A stretch of DNA of 64,000 bases from Effrenium voratum (lineage: Eukaryota > Sar > Dinophyceae > Suessiales > Symbiodiniaceae). The translations under genes and the position numbers were made by a program. Position 1 is the stretch's first letter. Every line of letters starts with the position of its first letter. Below are positions 55,825-64,000 of this stretch, piece by piece. Under the pieces are notes generated by a model. The model saw nothing but the letters and a program-made list of their open reading frames with translations. It did not search any database and was not told where the DNA came from. The stretch is from positions 117,501 through 181,500 of the forward strand of contig CAUJNA010000193.1 of NCBI GenBank assembly GCA_963377175.1, read 5' to 3'.

Positions 55825-56079
55825 AAAATCAAATGAAATTAATAATGATTCAAAAAATAATTTACTTGATAATTCTATAAATAAAATAAAAAATAATGAA
55901 AATAATAGTTTGGAAGACATTAAGAATTTAAGTATAGATGAAAAAACACGAGCAGACACTTTAATTATTAAATCTCTTCAAGAATGTGTGGCACGAATTG
56001 AGAAACTGGAGAAAGAAAAATCTGACAAATTAATATATAAACTTCCTGCCTTACAATTTTGCAATGCTTCGTTTATTTA
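55825..56079 (+). pseudogene. Fusion of giant-virus sequence to the TIR copy of the myristoylated-protein gene
   Basis: From 55889 the sequence equals codons 7-69 of the 42844-43053 gene (NNENNSLEDIKNLSIDEK...). Upstream the open frame continues instead into SNEINNDSKNNLLDNSINKI, which has no ATG or Gly2 signal. The right copy has therefore lost its start and myristoylation site at the recombination joint. Confidence 0.65.
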
Positions 56080-56109
56080 AATTAATAATATTAACATATA
56101 ATAATATTA

Positions 56110-56343
56110 TTAATTGCTATCATAGTCTGTCATATTATCCTCTGGTATTGTTGTTGAAGTAGTACTACTTATATCATCTATTAAATCTTCTTCATCAACA
56201 AAATTATTTTGAAATCTTAATAATTCCTCGTCTGTCGGTCGTCTTTTCAATGCCTTATAAAGTTTATGTATCCAAGAATTAGTATGAAAATTATAATTAC
56301 CTCTACGATAGAATCCACCACATCTACATAGTTTCATTGACAT
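56110..56343 (-). CDS. Small zinc-finger protein (77 aa), TIR copy R
   Basis: Identical in protein to 42581-42814 (C-x-C-G-G ... H-x5-H finger and acidic tail). It lies 30 bp after the ATPase stop, same strand. Confidence 0.7.
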   Translation of the reverse strand: MSMKLCRCGGFYRRGNYNFHTNSWIHKLYKALKRRPTDEELLRFQNNFVDEEDLIDDISSTTSTTIPEDNMTDYDSN

Positions 56344-56373
56344 ATTATTATATTATATTAAATTAGAATATCT

Positions 56374-57138
56374 TTATTCATCATTCGTAATTTGAAACGC
56401 CTGTTCAAATCTGATATGAAACATTTTGTTAATGTCTTTAGCATTCATATTCACGTAGAAGAAACTATAAGGTGCGTCATTAACGGCTTGATGATACATA
56501 TCTAATAATTGCTGTTTATCAACAATGGCGCTATTTTCTTCAATAAAACTCATTAACTCACTTGCATTTTTCAACCTAAAAATATATAATGAACTGGCAT
56601 TTAAACGAATGATAGGCGCTAAAACATTATATTTTTGTGTTGAACAAATTACACTTACTGCATCGTGCCTGCCTCTTGTAAATAATCCATGTAATAATTT
56701 ACTATATCTAACAAATTTAGGATCGTCGGCATGATCGTCTATAACGATTAATATTGAATGTAGTTTCTTTATCTTTTTAGATTTCATATAATTAATTATT
56801 TTCTTCTGTCTTTCAATTACATTTTCTAAATCACTTGGATTATAATTATCAAAATAAATTTGTTCTTTTTCATCATCCACGTGCAATTCATCCCTGATAT
56901 ATTTTTTAACTTCTGTAAAAGTTGGGTCATTATGAACGCTGGGGGAAAATATAAATATTCTTGCAAATGAATTTCTATAAACATTTAAAATAAGATTCTG
57001 AACTAAAACTGTTTTGCCTCCCGTCGAACTCGCAACTATAATACTTCTAAATGGTAATTTTGGCACGTGCTCATATTTGGATTGTTTGAATTCATATTCA
57101 GTTATGTTTATTGGTTTTATTATTGGGACATCTGTCAT
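56374..57138 (-). CDS. DNA-packaging ATPase (A32/FtsK-HerA type), intact copy
   Basis: 254 residues, the usual size for virophage/PLV ATPases. An N-terminal docking segment is followed by LPFRSIIVASSTGGKTVLVQ with Walker A (SSTGGKT), ARIFIFSPSVHNDP, Walker B (ILIVIDDHADD) and AVSVICSTQKYN. A C-terminal helix and PYSFFYVNMN complete it. It powers genome packaging into icosahedral capsids. It reads inward from the structured region. The 6-A run here keeps the frame that is broken in the left copy. Having this core morphogenesis gene in the TIR, and thus twice, is unusual. Confidence 0.9.
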   Translation of the reverse strand: MTDVPIIKPINITEYEFKQSKYEHVPKLPFRSIIVASSTGGKTVLVQNLILNVYRNSFARIFIFSPSVHNDPTFTEVKKYIRDELHVDDEKEQIYFDNYNPSDLENVIERQKKIINYMKSKKIKKLHSILIVIDDHADDPKFVRYSKLLHGLFTRGRHDAVSVICSTQKYNVLAPIIRLNASSLYIFRLKNASELMSFIEENSAIVDKQQLLDMYHQAVNDAPYSFFYVNMNAKDINKMFHIRFEQAFQITNDE

Positions 57139-57399
57139 AGTTGATATTAAAGAAATATAGAAAATTATATTTAAAAATTAACTTGTAATTAATATTACAT
57201 GGAACATCATTATGTTATGAGTGGCGGTGAATAACATAATGGAACAGGTTTTCCATTGCTTCAATCAATAAGCATTGAAGATAATTAGCTTTGTGTCTTG
57301 CTCGCGTGTGCAATGAAAACCCAAGTGCTGTGCCCCACCAATATTCTATTATGCATGAAATAATAAGATTAATTGTAAATAATTTATCTTATTATTTAT
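57139..57399. other. Structured intergenic region, TIR copy R
   Basis: Inverted counterpart of 41524-41784. It keeps the perfect stem at 57208-57218/57231-57241, the GC-bearing core, and the hairpin and leader that end at the start codon at 57400. Confidence 0.5.
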
Positions 57400-57501
57400 A
57401 TGACTATTATCCATTGCAGTTGTGGTAAAACTTATGATGACAAATATTTATTTAAACATCTAAATTCAAAACATCATCATAAATTTGTGGAATATAGATA
57501 G
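57400..57501 (+). CDS. Zinc-finger peptide (33 aa), intact TIR copy R
   Basis: MTIIHCSCGKTYDDKYLFKH continues as LNSKHHHKFVEYR and stops at TAG. It is a stand-alone finger (C-x-C ... H-x5-H) of the element's recurrent type. The stop may itself be a mutation, because the left copy has TGG and coding-like sequence (NKDDTMKKLYNSRKK) continues past it. The start is fixed by the shared leader. Confidence 0.5.
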   Translation: MTIIHCSCGKTYDDKYLFKHLNSKHHHKFVEYR

Positions 57502-57531
57502 AATAAAGACGATACAATGAAAAAACTGTAC

Positions 57532-57600
57532 AACTCTAGGAAAAAGAACTTTTTCCTAGAGTTCTAGAACTTGATAGAACTTATCAAGTTCTATCAAGTT
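57532..57600. repeat. Tandem strong hairpins, TIR copy R
   Basis: Stem 57532-57546/57549-57563 (15 bp, 2-nt loop) and stem 57568-57582/57586-57600 (15 bp, 3-nt loop). Both stems are preserved despite sequence changes in the loops. Confidence 0.85.
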
Positions 57601-57651
57601 GCACAAGAAAAGAAAGACAGACATGAAACAATAATTTATCTTATTATTTAT

Positions 57652-57846
57652 ATGAATAGGAGTTATTCAGATTATATTGATATAATAGATGAAGTAGAGA
57701 ATATAGAACAAGTAATAATAACTGATAACAGATGTAAGAAAGTATGCTTTTATACATTAGAATTAATAAAATTAGGAATACAATATATCAAAAATAAAAA
57801 TGTAAATATAAATATAAATGGGAAAAAAGAAAAACAAAAAGAATAA
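57652..57846 (+). CDS. Small protein (64 aa), TIR copy R
   Basis: Counterpart of 41075-41269 with one residue changed (Asp for Asn). It is preceded by the same shared leader and overlaps the next gene by 29 nt. Confidence 0.5.
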   Translation: MNRSYSDYIDIIDEVENIEQVIITDNRCKKVCFYTLELIKLGIQYIKNKNVNININGKKEKQKE

Positions 57847-58183
57847 AACAGATACTACAGTTTCTTCAACAGATGAAGACAAAGAAGAAGTTATTAATAA
57901 AACAGCAGTTGTTGAGTTTGCTTGTCCTATGTGTAAAAAGATGTTAGAATTAAAAAACGAACTGGAAATACAAAGGAAGGGAAATTGTAAATGTAGTTGT
58001 ATTCCGACAAATTTCAAAATAAGTAAAAACGATAAGAAAATGAATATTGATAAAACTAAAGACAGTATAAATCTGGAAACAGGTGTTCATAATATAACTT
58101 TTAAATTTGGTAGGCAAGCAACACCATCCGATAATAATGAAAACGAAACACAGGAATCTATTAAACAAATGATGAAAATTTAG
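57818..58183 (+). CDS. Cys-rich basic protein (121 aa), TIR copy R
   Basis: Counterpart of 40738-41103 with two residue changes (Asp to Gly, Thr to Ser). The Cys cluster is intact. Confidence 0.62.
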   Translation: MGKKKNKKNKTDTTVSSTDEDKEEVINKTAVVEFACPMCKKMLELKNELEIQRKGNCKCSCIPTNFKISKNDKKMNIDKTKDSINLETGVHNITFKFGRQATPSDNNENETQESIKQMMKI

Positions 58184-58276
58184 TACTTAAAGAGTAGATT
58201 TTACATTAAATCAATTTTATAAATAAATAAATATTTAAATAAATAATTATATAAATAAATATATATATATATAGAA

Positions 58277-58606
58277 ATGTCTGAAGTTGAGAATGATGCT
58301 ATTGCTGAACTATCAAAGAAAATAATGACAGTTAGTAAAAATGTTAAACTGTTGTACGAGATGATAAAAACTATTGACGAGAAACTTGATGCAAAGGCAA
58401 ACGAACCAAAAAATAACAATGAAGAGAAGGAAAAGATTGATAAGATCTTTGAAAAGAAAGGGATAGGCAGACCCAGCGGTGATTATGACACGAAGCGTAA
58501 AACATATTGCGATATGTTAAATAAGGGGCAAATCAAAAGTCCAAAAGAACAAACATTAGAATACTATAAGATTAGTAAGGAAGATGATAAATATGTGTAT
58601 TTCTAA
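58277..58606 (+). CDS. GRPSGDYDTKR-motif protein (109 aa), TIR copy R
   Basis: Counterpart of 40319-40648. His to Asn, Gln to Lys and Lys to Thr changes lie outside the GRPSGDYD motif. Confidence 0.65.
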   Translation: MSEVENDAIAELSKKIMTVSKNVKLLYEMIKTIDEKLDAKANEPKNNNEEKEKIDKIFEKKGIGRPSGDYDTKRKTYCDMLNKGQIKSPKEQTLEYYKISKEDDKYVYF

Positions 58607-58636
58607 AACATTGTCTAAATCATTCGAATAAACAAT

Positions 58637-58824
58637 ATGAATTTTTTAGAATTATTTAGTGGAACTGGAAGTGTAGGAACGGCAAGCATGTGGAGACGGC
58701 GCAGCGACTTCCAAGCGGAAAGAAGGCGGACTGGCGCGACTACTACATCACGCACAAGCAGGACGAATTATATAAAATACCAAGTGAGTTGACATTAGAA
58801 ATCCTAACGGCAATTTTAATTTAG
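58637..58824 (+). pseudogene. Fossil DNA methyltransferase, TIR copy R
   Basis: Same 188-bp remnant as 40101-40288: motif I (LELFSGTGSVG) joined out of frame to the C-terminal HKQDELYKIPSELTLEIL. It has a few substitutions, for example in the Trp-Gly-Asp-Tyr segment. Confidence 0.6.
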
Positions 58825-58859
58825 CATTGTTGAGCGTGGTATATACTTAAAGTAATATT

Positions 58860-59336
58860 ATGTTAATAAACTATATGGAAAACGTTGTAAAATGCTTGAA
58901 ATGCAAAAATGCAATTGACACAGGTAAATATAAAACGTGTGATAATTGCCGTGAATATATGAGAGCATATCATAAGAAACACCAAGAACAACTAAATCAA
59001 CAAAGAAAATTACGACACGAAGCAAATAAGGAAACTGACAAAATCAAATGGAAAGAATATTATGAAACCAACAAAGACAACCTCAATGCAAAAAAGAAGG
59101 AGTATCGCAACCAGAATAAGGATAAATTACAAGAATATCACAAGGAATATAACCAAAAAATACATCATTGTCCATTATGCGGTTATGATGTCAAACTTTA
59201 TAAGAAAACACAACACGAACAATCCTTAACGCATCAGAACAACCTAAAACAACAACAGAACCCAGAACAAACAGAACAAACAACTGAACAGAACAAACCA
59301 TTTGAACTACATAAAATCAAACCTTTAATACCTTAA
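58860..59336 (+). CDS. Zinc-finger protein (158 aa), TIR copy R
   Basis: Counterpart of 39589-40065 with one residue difference; both zinc-binding regions are intact. Confidence 0.75.
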   Translation: MLINYMENVVKCLKCKNAIDTGKYKTCDNCREYMRAYHKKHQEQLNQQRKLRHEANKETDKIKWKEYYETNKDNLNAKKKEYRNQNKDKLQEYHKEYNQKIHHCPLCGYDVKLYKKTQHEQSLTHQNNLKQQQNPEQTEQTTEQNKPFELHKIKPLIP

Positions 59337-59690
59337 AAACGAATGAACCAGACCTTGCCCATAATATGTCTACAAAAGTTGTGATAAAATTTATTGTAAA
59401 ATAATTTATCATAATTTTTGGAATAATATTTTTGAAAATTTATTTTATATGTTTTTGTAAAATTTATTTTTTTATTTTTTTTGTAAAATTTATTTTTTAA
59501 AATTTTGTAAAATTTATTTTTAAAAATATATATTTTAAAATATGGATGAACTTACTAGGAAATTACCTGCTTTAAAATGTTGATTTTTGAAAATGTGCTT
59601 TTTGAGGCGCTGTTTCAAAATGTTGCTAAAAGTGTAGGGAGGACCCTAGGATTTTTTATAGAAAAAAGACGGGCAAGGTCTAGTCTAACT
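59337..59690. other. Non-coding right TIR tip
   Basis: A/T low complexity (TTTGTAAAATTTATTTTT units) followed by the terminal segment with CCTAGGATTTTTTATAG and GGGCAAGGTC. It lacks the long T run of the left tip. Confidence 0.7.
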
Positions 59691-60144
59691 GGGGGGGGGT
59701 TGGGACAGGGAGAAAATGACCGCAACTCAATGCTGGCAGGCTGTTTCGAGGGGCAGTTGCTTGCTCAGGTTGAGGCTCATTGTCTTTGGGCCACGCGCCA
59801 GACCCTAAACAAAAGATATCCTGCATCCATGAACCAACCGAAAGCCAACACTCGACACAACCAAACCTACTCCAAGCGGGCTGCTCTAATCCACTCCAAA
59901 CCAATCAACAAGCCAACATGCGCCCTTACTCGGGAGCATGTTAGAAGGGTATCGCGCGTTGATTTGGGTGATTGTCTTCTCAGGCATCGTTGCATGACAG
60001 GAGCATTGTCCATTGTTCAAAGTCAACCGTTCATCCTCACGCCAGATGGTAGTTCCCTTGTTGTATTTGTGTCTCATTAGGAATTCCGGATAGCACCCTC
60101 GGGTTCCTGCTTGCATTTTCCACAGCTCGGACTGTGGATATCAG
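59691..60144. other. Remainder of the host intron after the element
   Basis: Starts with nine G, then ordinary host sequence up to an acceptor TATCAG at 60144. Without the element the intron would be about 0.47 kb. Confidence 0.45.
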
Positions 60145-60320
60145 TGGAGCCAGGAAACGACTCAGACGAACGTCAGCTTTTTGGAGGGAATCCAAAGCGA
60201 GGTGGTCATGGACCTGCGGGCTTGGGTGGGCAAAATGGTGGCCTGCCCCCGCACCACGGACCTGGACAAAGCTCTGGACACCTGGAGCCACGCAGAGCTC
60301 TCTGGCTCGGAGAACATGGG
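60145..60320 (+). CDS. Exon of the interrupted host gene (exon d), directly after the viral element
   Basis: After CAG at 60144 the frame reads WSQETTQTNVSFLEGIQSEV, then VMDLRAWVGKMVACPRTTDL and DKALDTWSHAELSGSENMG, with strong codon bias. Phase 0 matches the phase-0 end of exon c at 39128. Its donor near 60320 is not certain. The protein looks helical with an occasional WVGKM-type hydrophobic face; family unknown. Confidence 0.55.
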
Positions 60321-60599
60321 AAGTTCGGATCGGTTTTGAACATATCTGGCATGAACAGGTTCTGGCAAATGTTCGGAACGGTCAAGGTTGATGTGGATAG
60401 GCTACCCCGCAAATTGCTGTCAACATCCAGCGCATGGTTTGATACCTTGTGAGATTGAAGGTATGCTCAGCAAATGGAGGCCTTGAGCCTGCGTGCTTGC
60501 TCTCTCAGGGCCGGGTGTAGAATCAGAGACCCCCTTTTGGAATGGTGCTCCAGAATGAGAGTCCAATTCAAAGGAGCATCCTTGTTGCATTCAGTAAAC

Positions 60600-60779
60600 A
60601 CCCATTTGTTTCGCGGAAGCCATTTCGAGGCTGGCTCGGCTGGAGCAGGGCTGGCCGGCGATGCGGGAGATTTGGCTTAGCTGGATGCAGATGGGGCGAA
60701 GGGAGTGCTTCACCATCCGCGCCAAGAGCCAAGAAGAGGCCCTCCGGGAGCAACGCGGGATTCGAAGCCCGAAGATCGG
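60600..60779 (+). CDS. Exon of the interrupted host gene (exon e)
   Basis: Frame FAEAISRLARLEQGWPAMRE, then IWLSWMQMGRRECFTIRAKS and QEEALREQRGIRSPKIG, ending at a GT donor (ATCGG|GTTTC, 60780). Clear helical coding signal; the 5' border is approximate. Confidence 0.5.
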
Positions 60780-61930
60780 GTTTCAATTCATTGGCTCACA
60801 GTGTAGAGGGCTGAAACTGATCCTGTATCAAATCGTACCGGACCCCCGCCATCTTGGATCACCAGGCATGTCACTGTAGCCACACGGAGAGATGGACCAG
60901 CGCAAATCGTGGCGAGGCTCCACGGAGATGCTTCCTTTTTGTGGAACCGTTGTGAGCGAAAGCTCCTTCCAAGTTGCTAAGTAGCCCTCGGGAAGGCGCG
61001 TTCCTTTCCGGCATGGAGAGACGCTCTGACTGAATGACTTGGGCCCATTTTCATGAACTGTGGTGATAAGACTCAACCTGGGCGGCGTGGAAAAGACCCT
61101 CGACTCTTTTCAGGCTTTGTGATGGATCGGATAGGCGGAGCACGCCCTGCTCTCGGCGGAGAACGGCTTCCAGGAAGGGGGCAGAGCGGAGGGAGTAGGA
61201 TCAGATTGACGACCTCACAAACCGTCACTCAAGGAGTCTGCTTTTGGGTGACCCCTTTGGTTCAGTGACCCCGGATCAGACACGGACAGCTGGATAGGTG
61301 CACATGGCTCGATCTCCAGCGAGTGTGCTGGGATTCGCGGGCCCACAAATCAGGTTGGTCCCGAACCCGTGCCACGGGCAGAACACTTCACTACATGTAG
61401 TTTCCATCATCTTGGCCATCCATCCCAGCAAGCACTCCACCTCGAAAGCCACAGAAATGGTTTGTCATACAGTTCTATTCGCCCATGACAATGGGTGTCC
61501 TAAGATTCCCAGCTCCAGTTGGTTGTCCGGACTAGTCGACAAAAGACAAACCTGAAAAGTTTCTGTATGGGATTGACGAACCTCTCGTGCGCGGTCACTG
61601 AGGTTTCATAGGCATTTCGGAAGTAGTTCTCATACGCTGGTTGTGAACCACGCGTGCAAACAGGGCCATTCAAAGAGCCACTTGTGTATATTGTGTTTTT
61701 TCTTCAGCAATTAGCGATTTTCCGGTGAAGTGCCCGTGTCCTTTTGGTTTGCTCGGCTTTTGCCTGCAATTTTGGGAACTTCTTGGAACAGTCTCTCTAG
61801 CACACTTGCCTACCAGTCCCAGCCATCCAAATTTGGAGTGGACTTCCTTCTAGTGGAGACAGGGGCCCAAACCGGAGCTGATTTCATTTGACAGCCCATG
61901 TTAATCATTCTTCGGTCCTGGTCACCGAAG
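60780..61930. other. Intron-like host DNA
   Basis: No supported coding frame or repeat between exons e and f. Confidence 0.45.
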
Positions 61931-62108
61931 AGGGCTCCAAGCCCGGCTCAGACGCCGAAAGCCCAGCGAGCGCAGGACATGCGGACCGCGCGGGAGGCGC
62001 GCGCGGCTCGGCGCGCGGCGGCGGCGGCGGAGAAGGCGCAGCGCCGGGCGCTGCGGACGCAGCGGGCTGCGTTGCGCAGGGCGAGCAGCGCCCGGCGCAA
62101 GGAGGACG
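61931..62108 (+). CDS. Candidate exon f of the same host gene
   Basis: Frame APSPAQTPKAQRAQDMRTAR continues as an Ala/Arg/Glu-rich helix (RALRTQRAALRRASSARRKE) and reaches a GT donor at 62109. Extremely GC-rich, so opposite-strand frames are also open. The forward frame has the typical helix composition of exons c-e. Confidence 0.45.
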
Positions 62109-63359
62109 TGACGGAAAGACGCGAGTGCGAGTTGACCGAGTTGACGAGTTCAGTGGGTGTCACAAGGTGTCGCAAACATGGCTTATTGCTTTCGGTTCCG
62201 GACGGAGGCAAGAAGAATGGAGAGGGTTGAAGGGGTGTAAGGGAAAGCAGGGATGGAAGAGGAGGTAAAGACAGTGAAGAGGATGGAGGGAGGTCGTGGT
62301 CGAGGCTGGGTCATGTTGGATTGCCCACATGGTGCGAGACTGACATTTCTTTTCATCGAGGTGTTGACATACCGATGAATTCAGGCATTGATCCATTGAT
62401 CCATTGAGACAGTGATCTGAGGGCACACATCCCATTGCATTCCGGCTTCTGTATCTAGTGCAGGAAGCATCACAACGGGTAACATAAGGGCGCATAAACG
62501 CAGCGAGGCATCAACACACCAATACATCTATCAGCGCATCAATTTGATGACGGGATCTGTTTTTACATGGCGACCTGCATGATTGTCTACACATGGTTAT
62601 CTACAGCATGCAGCATCAGCGCAGACTCCGTTCCAGGAGATTGTTGCTGGGAGGCTGCTACTTGGCAATGTTCAGTTTGATGCGCTGGCTTTGCGGTTTT
62701 GAACATTTGACAGGCATGACATCAATTGATGGCAGGGCGCTGACATCTTGCTGCTGAAAAAAACTCCCAGCCACATACTAGCAAATGCCCGGCGCATTGT
62801 GACACATCAAGTCTGTCGTTCCTTCCCAATCCTTTCATCATGGCAGGTTCTTCAGTTCAAAGTGCCTTCCACGAAGCTGTGCTCCGAAAAATTCTTTGGC
62901 AGGCGTTTTTGCAGGCTTCGGACGTCCCTTGTTCCTTGGTCTCGAGTTGCTGGCTCCTGGCTCTGAACGGCTCTTTCCGCAATGTGTGCCAGTGCCTTTG
63001 GTTTGCCGGTTTGGGACAGCTTCCTGCGAGCAGTCCGGTGAGCTTATTTTAGTGGTACAGCTTCTCGAAAGTCCATTCCAACTGCGACTGCTGGCGGGCT
63101 TCTGCGTTTCTTCAAGCACGGCCAGCCTTTTGCAACCACTACGGGGCTCAGTTTGGAATGAGCTACAACATGCCACAATTTAGATGCTCCGGATTTGGCC
63201 GCAATCTCAAGGTGCATATTTAAAGTCAATGTATACCTCCCCCCTGCTATCAACAGCGTTAACGATTGATTCTTTTCTGCGACGAGAGCCACTTTTGGGC
63301 CCATAGATTCCCATGGACCCCGTAGAATCCACCTTTGAACTCTCTTTTGAAAGCTACAG
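62109..63359. other. Intron-like host DNA
   Basis: Contains short CCATTGAT/CATCAA-type repeats near 62390-62560. Nothing coding is supported. Confidence 0.45.
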
Positions 63360-63561
63360 GAAAACAGAAGGGAAATCCTGAGGCAGCGCCTGCTGCCCCT
63401 GGCGGAGGCCTGCGCTGTGCAGGTGGACCTGCGCCAGCAGCGGGAGAAAGCCAAGGGAGCCAAGCGGAGCGGGCCCAAAGAGCGCGGCAACGGCAAGCGC
63501 AGAAAAGCTTGGGGCGGTCAGGACTCTTTGCAGGACTCTTTGCGGGACCAAAAAGAAAAGC
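63360..63561 (+). CDS. Candidate exon g of the same host gene
   Basis: A GAAAGCTACAG acceptor opens ENRREILRQRLLPLAEACAV, then QVDLRQQREKAKGAKRSGPK and a basic Gln/Lys-rich part, to a donor-like CATG|GTTTGG at about 63561. Good codon bias. Coiled-coil-like, unknown family. Confidence 0.48.
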
Positions 63562-64000
63562 ATGGTTTGGGGCCGGCGTTGCTTCTGATTTCCCCTTGTT
63601 AGGTTGGAGCAGGCAGTCGGAATAATTGGGACGGCGGCATCTTGCAAGAATGAGATGATGTGTCAACATATGCGTTGTGGTGGTTTACCTTGTCGAGGCT
63701 GGCAAATCCTGCGCTATTGGGCTTGTAATTTCACTGTTTGCCTTGCTTCTCAGCGTCATTTCCCGGCAACGCCAGCAAGTCATCTCCCCAGGGCTCAATA
63801 ACAGGCGTGCCAGCCTGAGTTGACTCAGTCAACTTGGCCCTAAAGAGGTACTCGCTGCCTTGGACATGTGCTCAAGCAGTTTGGGTTACAGATGACACCC
63901 AGTCGACACCTGCTAGGTGTTCTTGTCTCAAGTCGTCTCACTGGCACCGCCATTCGCTGCCCGTCTCCTTGCGACGTCCGCAGGTTCCCAGCGACGACAA
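63562..64000. other. Host DNA without a supported gene
   Basis: No reliable feature up to the window end. Confidence 0.45.

Larger units (their letters stand above)
39156..59690. mobile_element. Integrated polinton-like virus (PLV), chimeric with giant-virus DNA
   Basis: A 20,535-bp AT-rich block has long inverted repeats, termini AGTTAGACTAGACC/GGTCTAGTCTAACT and G-run flanks. It encodes an A32-type packaging ATPase and a split MCP-like capsid gene, plus GIY-YIG endonucleases. These are the hallmarks of polinton-like viruses, and 5'-AG...CT-3' ends are typical of Polintons/Mavericks. The segment 48240-55889 is of different origin (see its genes). No integrase (rve or tyrosine type), cysteine protease, penton or replication helicase was found, so the copy is probably defective or was mobilised in trans. 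Confidence 0.85.
55889..59690 (-). repeat. Right terminal inverted repeat (3.80 kb)
   Basis: Inverted copy of 39156-43035. It keeps an intact ATPase and an intact zinc-finger peptide where the left copy is frameshifted, and has a shorter A/T tip. It ends GGTCTAGTCTAACT against nine G. Confidence 0.93.

Overview
The window reads as nuclear DNA of a dinoflagellate carrying an integrated, chimeric DNA virus. Three observations point to a dinoflagellate. A complete 22-nt dinoflagellate spliced-leader sequence lies at 51324-51345. A short interstitial run of CCCTAAA (TTTAGGG-type telomere repeat) lies at 12874-12891. The flanks hold GC-rich, exon-sized reading frames bounded by GT-AG or GC-AG junctions inside long non-coding sequence. 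Most of the flanks (1-39155 and 59700-64000) is intron-like or intergenic DNA, a 1.3-1.5 kb segmental duplication, and micro- and minisatellites.

The centre, 39156-59690, is a 20.5 kb AT-rich element with inverted termini (AGTTAGAC...GTCTAACT) set in a run of G on both sides. This is the anatomy of a Polinton/Maverick or polinton-like virus (PLV). Its terminal inverted repeats (TIRs) are about 3.8-3.9 kb and carry genes: a zinc-finger protein, a fossil DNA methyltransferase, several small unknown proteins, a two-hairpin structure and the A32/FtsK-type packaging ATPase. The unique part inward of the left TIR carries an MCP-like capsid gene split into two frames, unknown proteins that may be structural, and GIY-YIG nuclease genes. 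All of these are minus-strand except the two genes at the inner end of the TIR.

Between about 48240 and 55889 the PLV sequence is interrupted by a much more AT-rich block with giant-virus (NCLDV) character. It holds a family B DNA polymerase cut off after its exonuclease domain, a broken cryptochrome/photolyase-related gene, a broken nucleotidyltransferase-like gene and a myristoylation-signal protein resembling one in the PLV part. Inside this block sits a GC-rich coiled-coil gene (51324-52734) that begins with the spliced leader, so it appears to be a trans-spliced host-type mRNA copied back into DNA. The result is a nested structure: host intron, then PLV, then giant-virus fragment, then retroposed mRNA.

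The element lies about 27 bp inside an inferred intron of a plus-strand, coiled-coil host gene with candidate exons at 37.3-39.1 kb and 60.1-63.6 kb. An exon ending in phase 0 at 39128 and one starting in phase 0 at 60145 flank it. A J-domain protein begins at 25501 on the same strand; whether it is the same gene cannot be decided here. No integrase, protease, penton, primase/helicase or polymerase catalytic domain is visible in the element, and several of its genes carry single-base frameshifts, so it is probably a defective endogenous copy.
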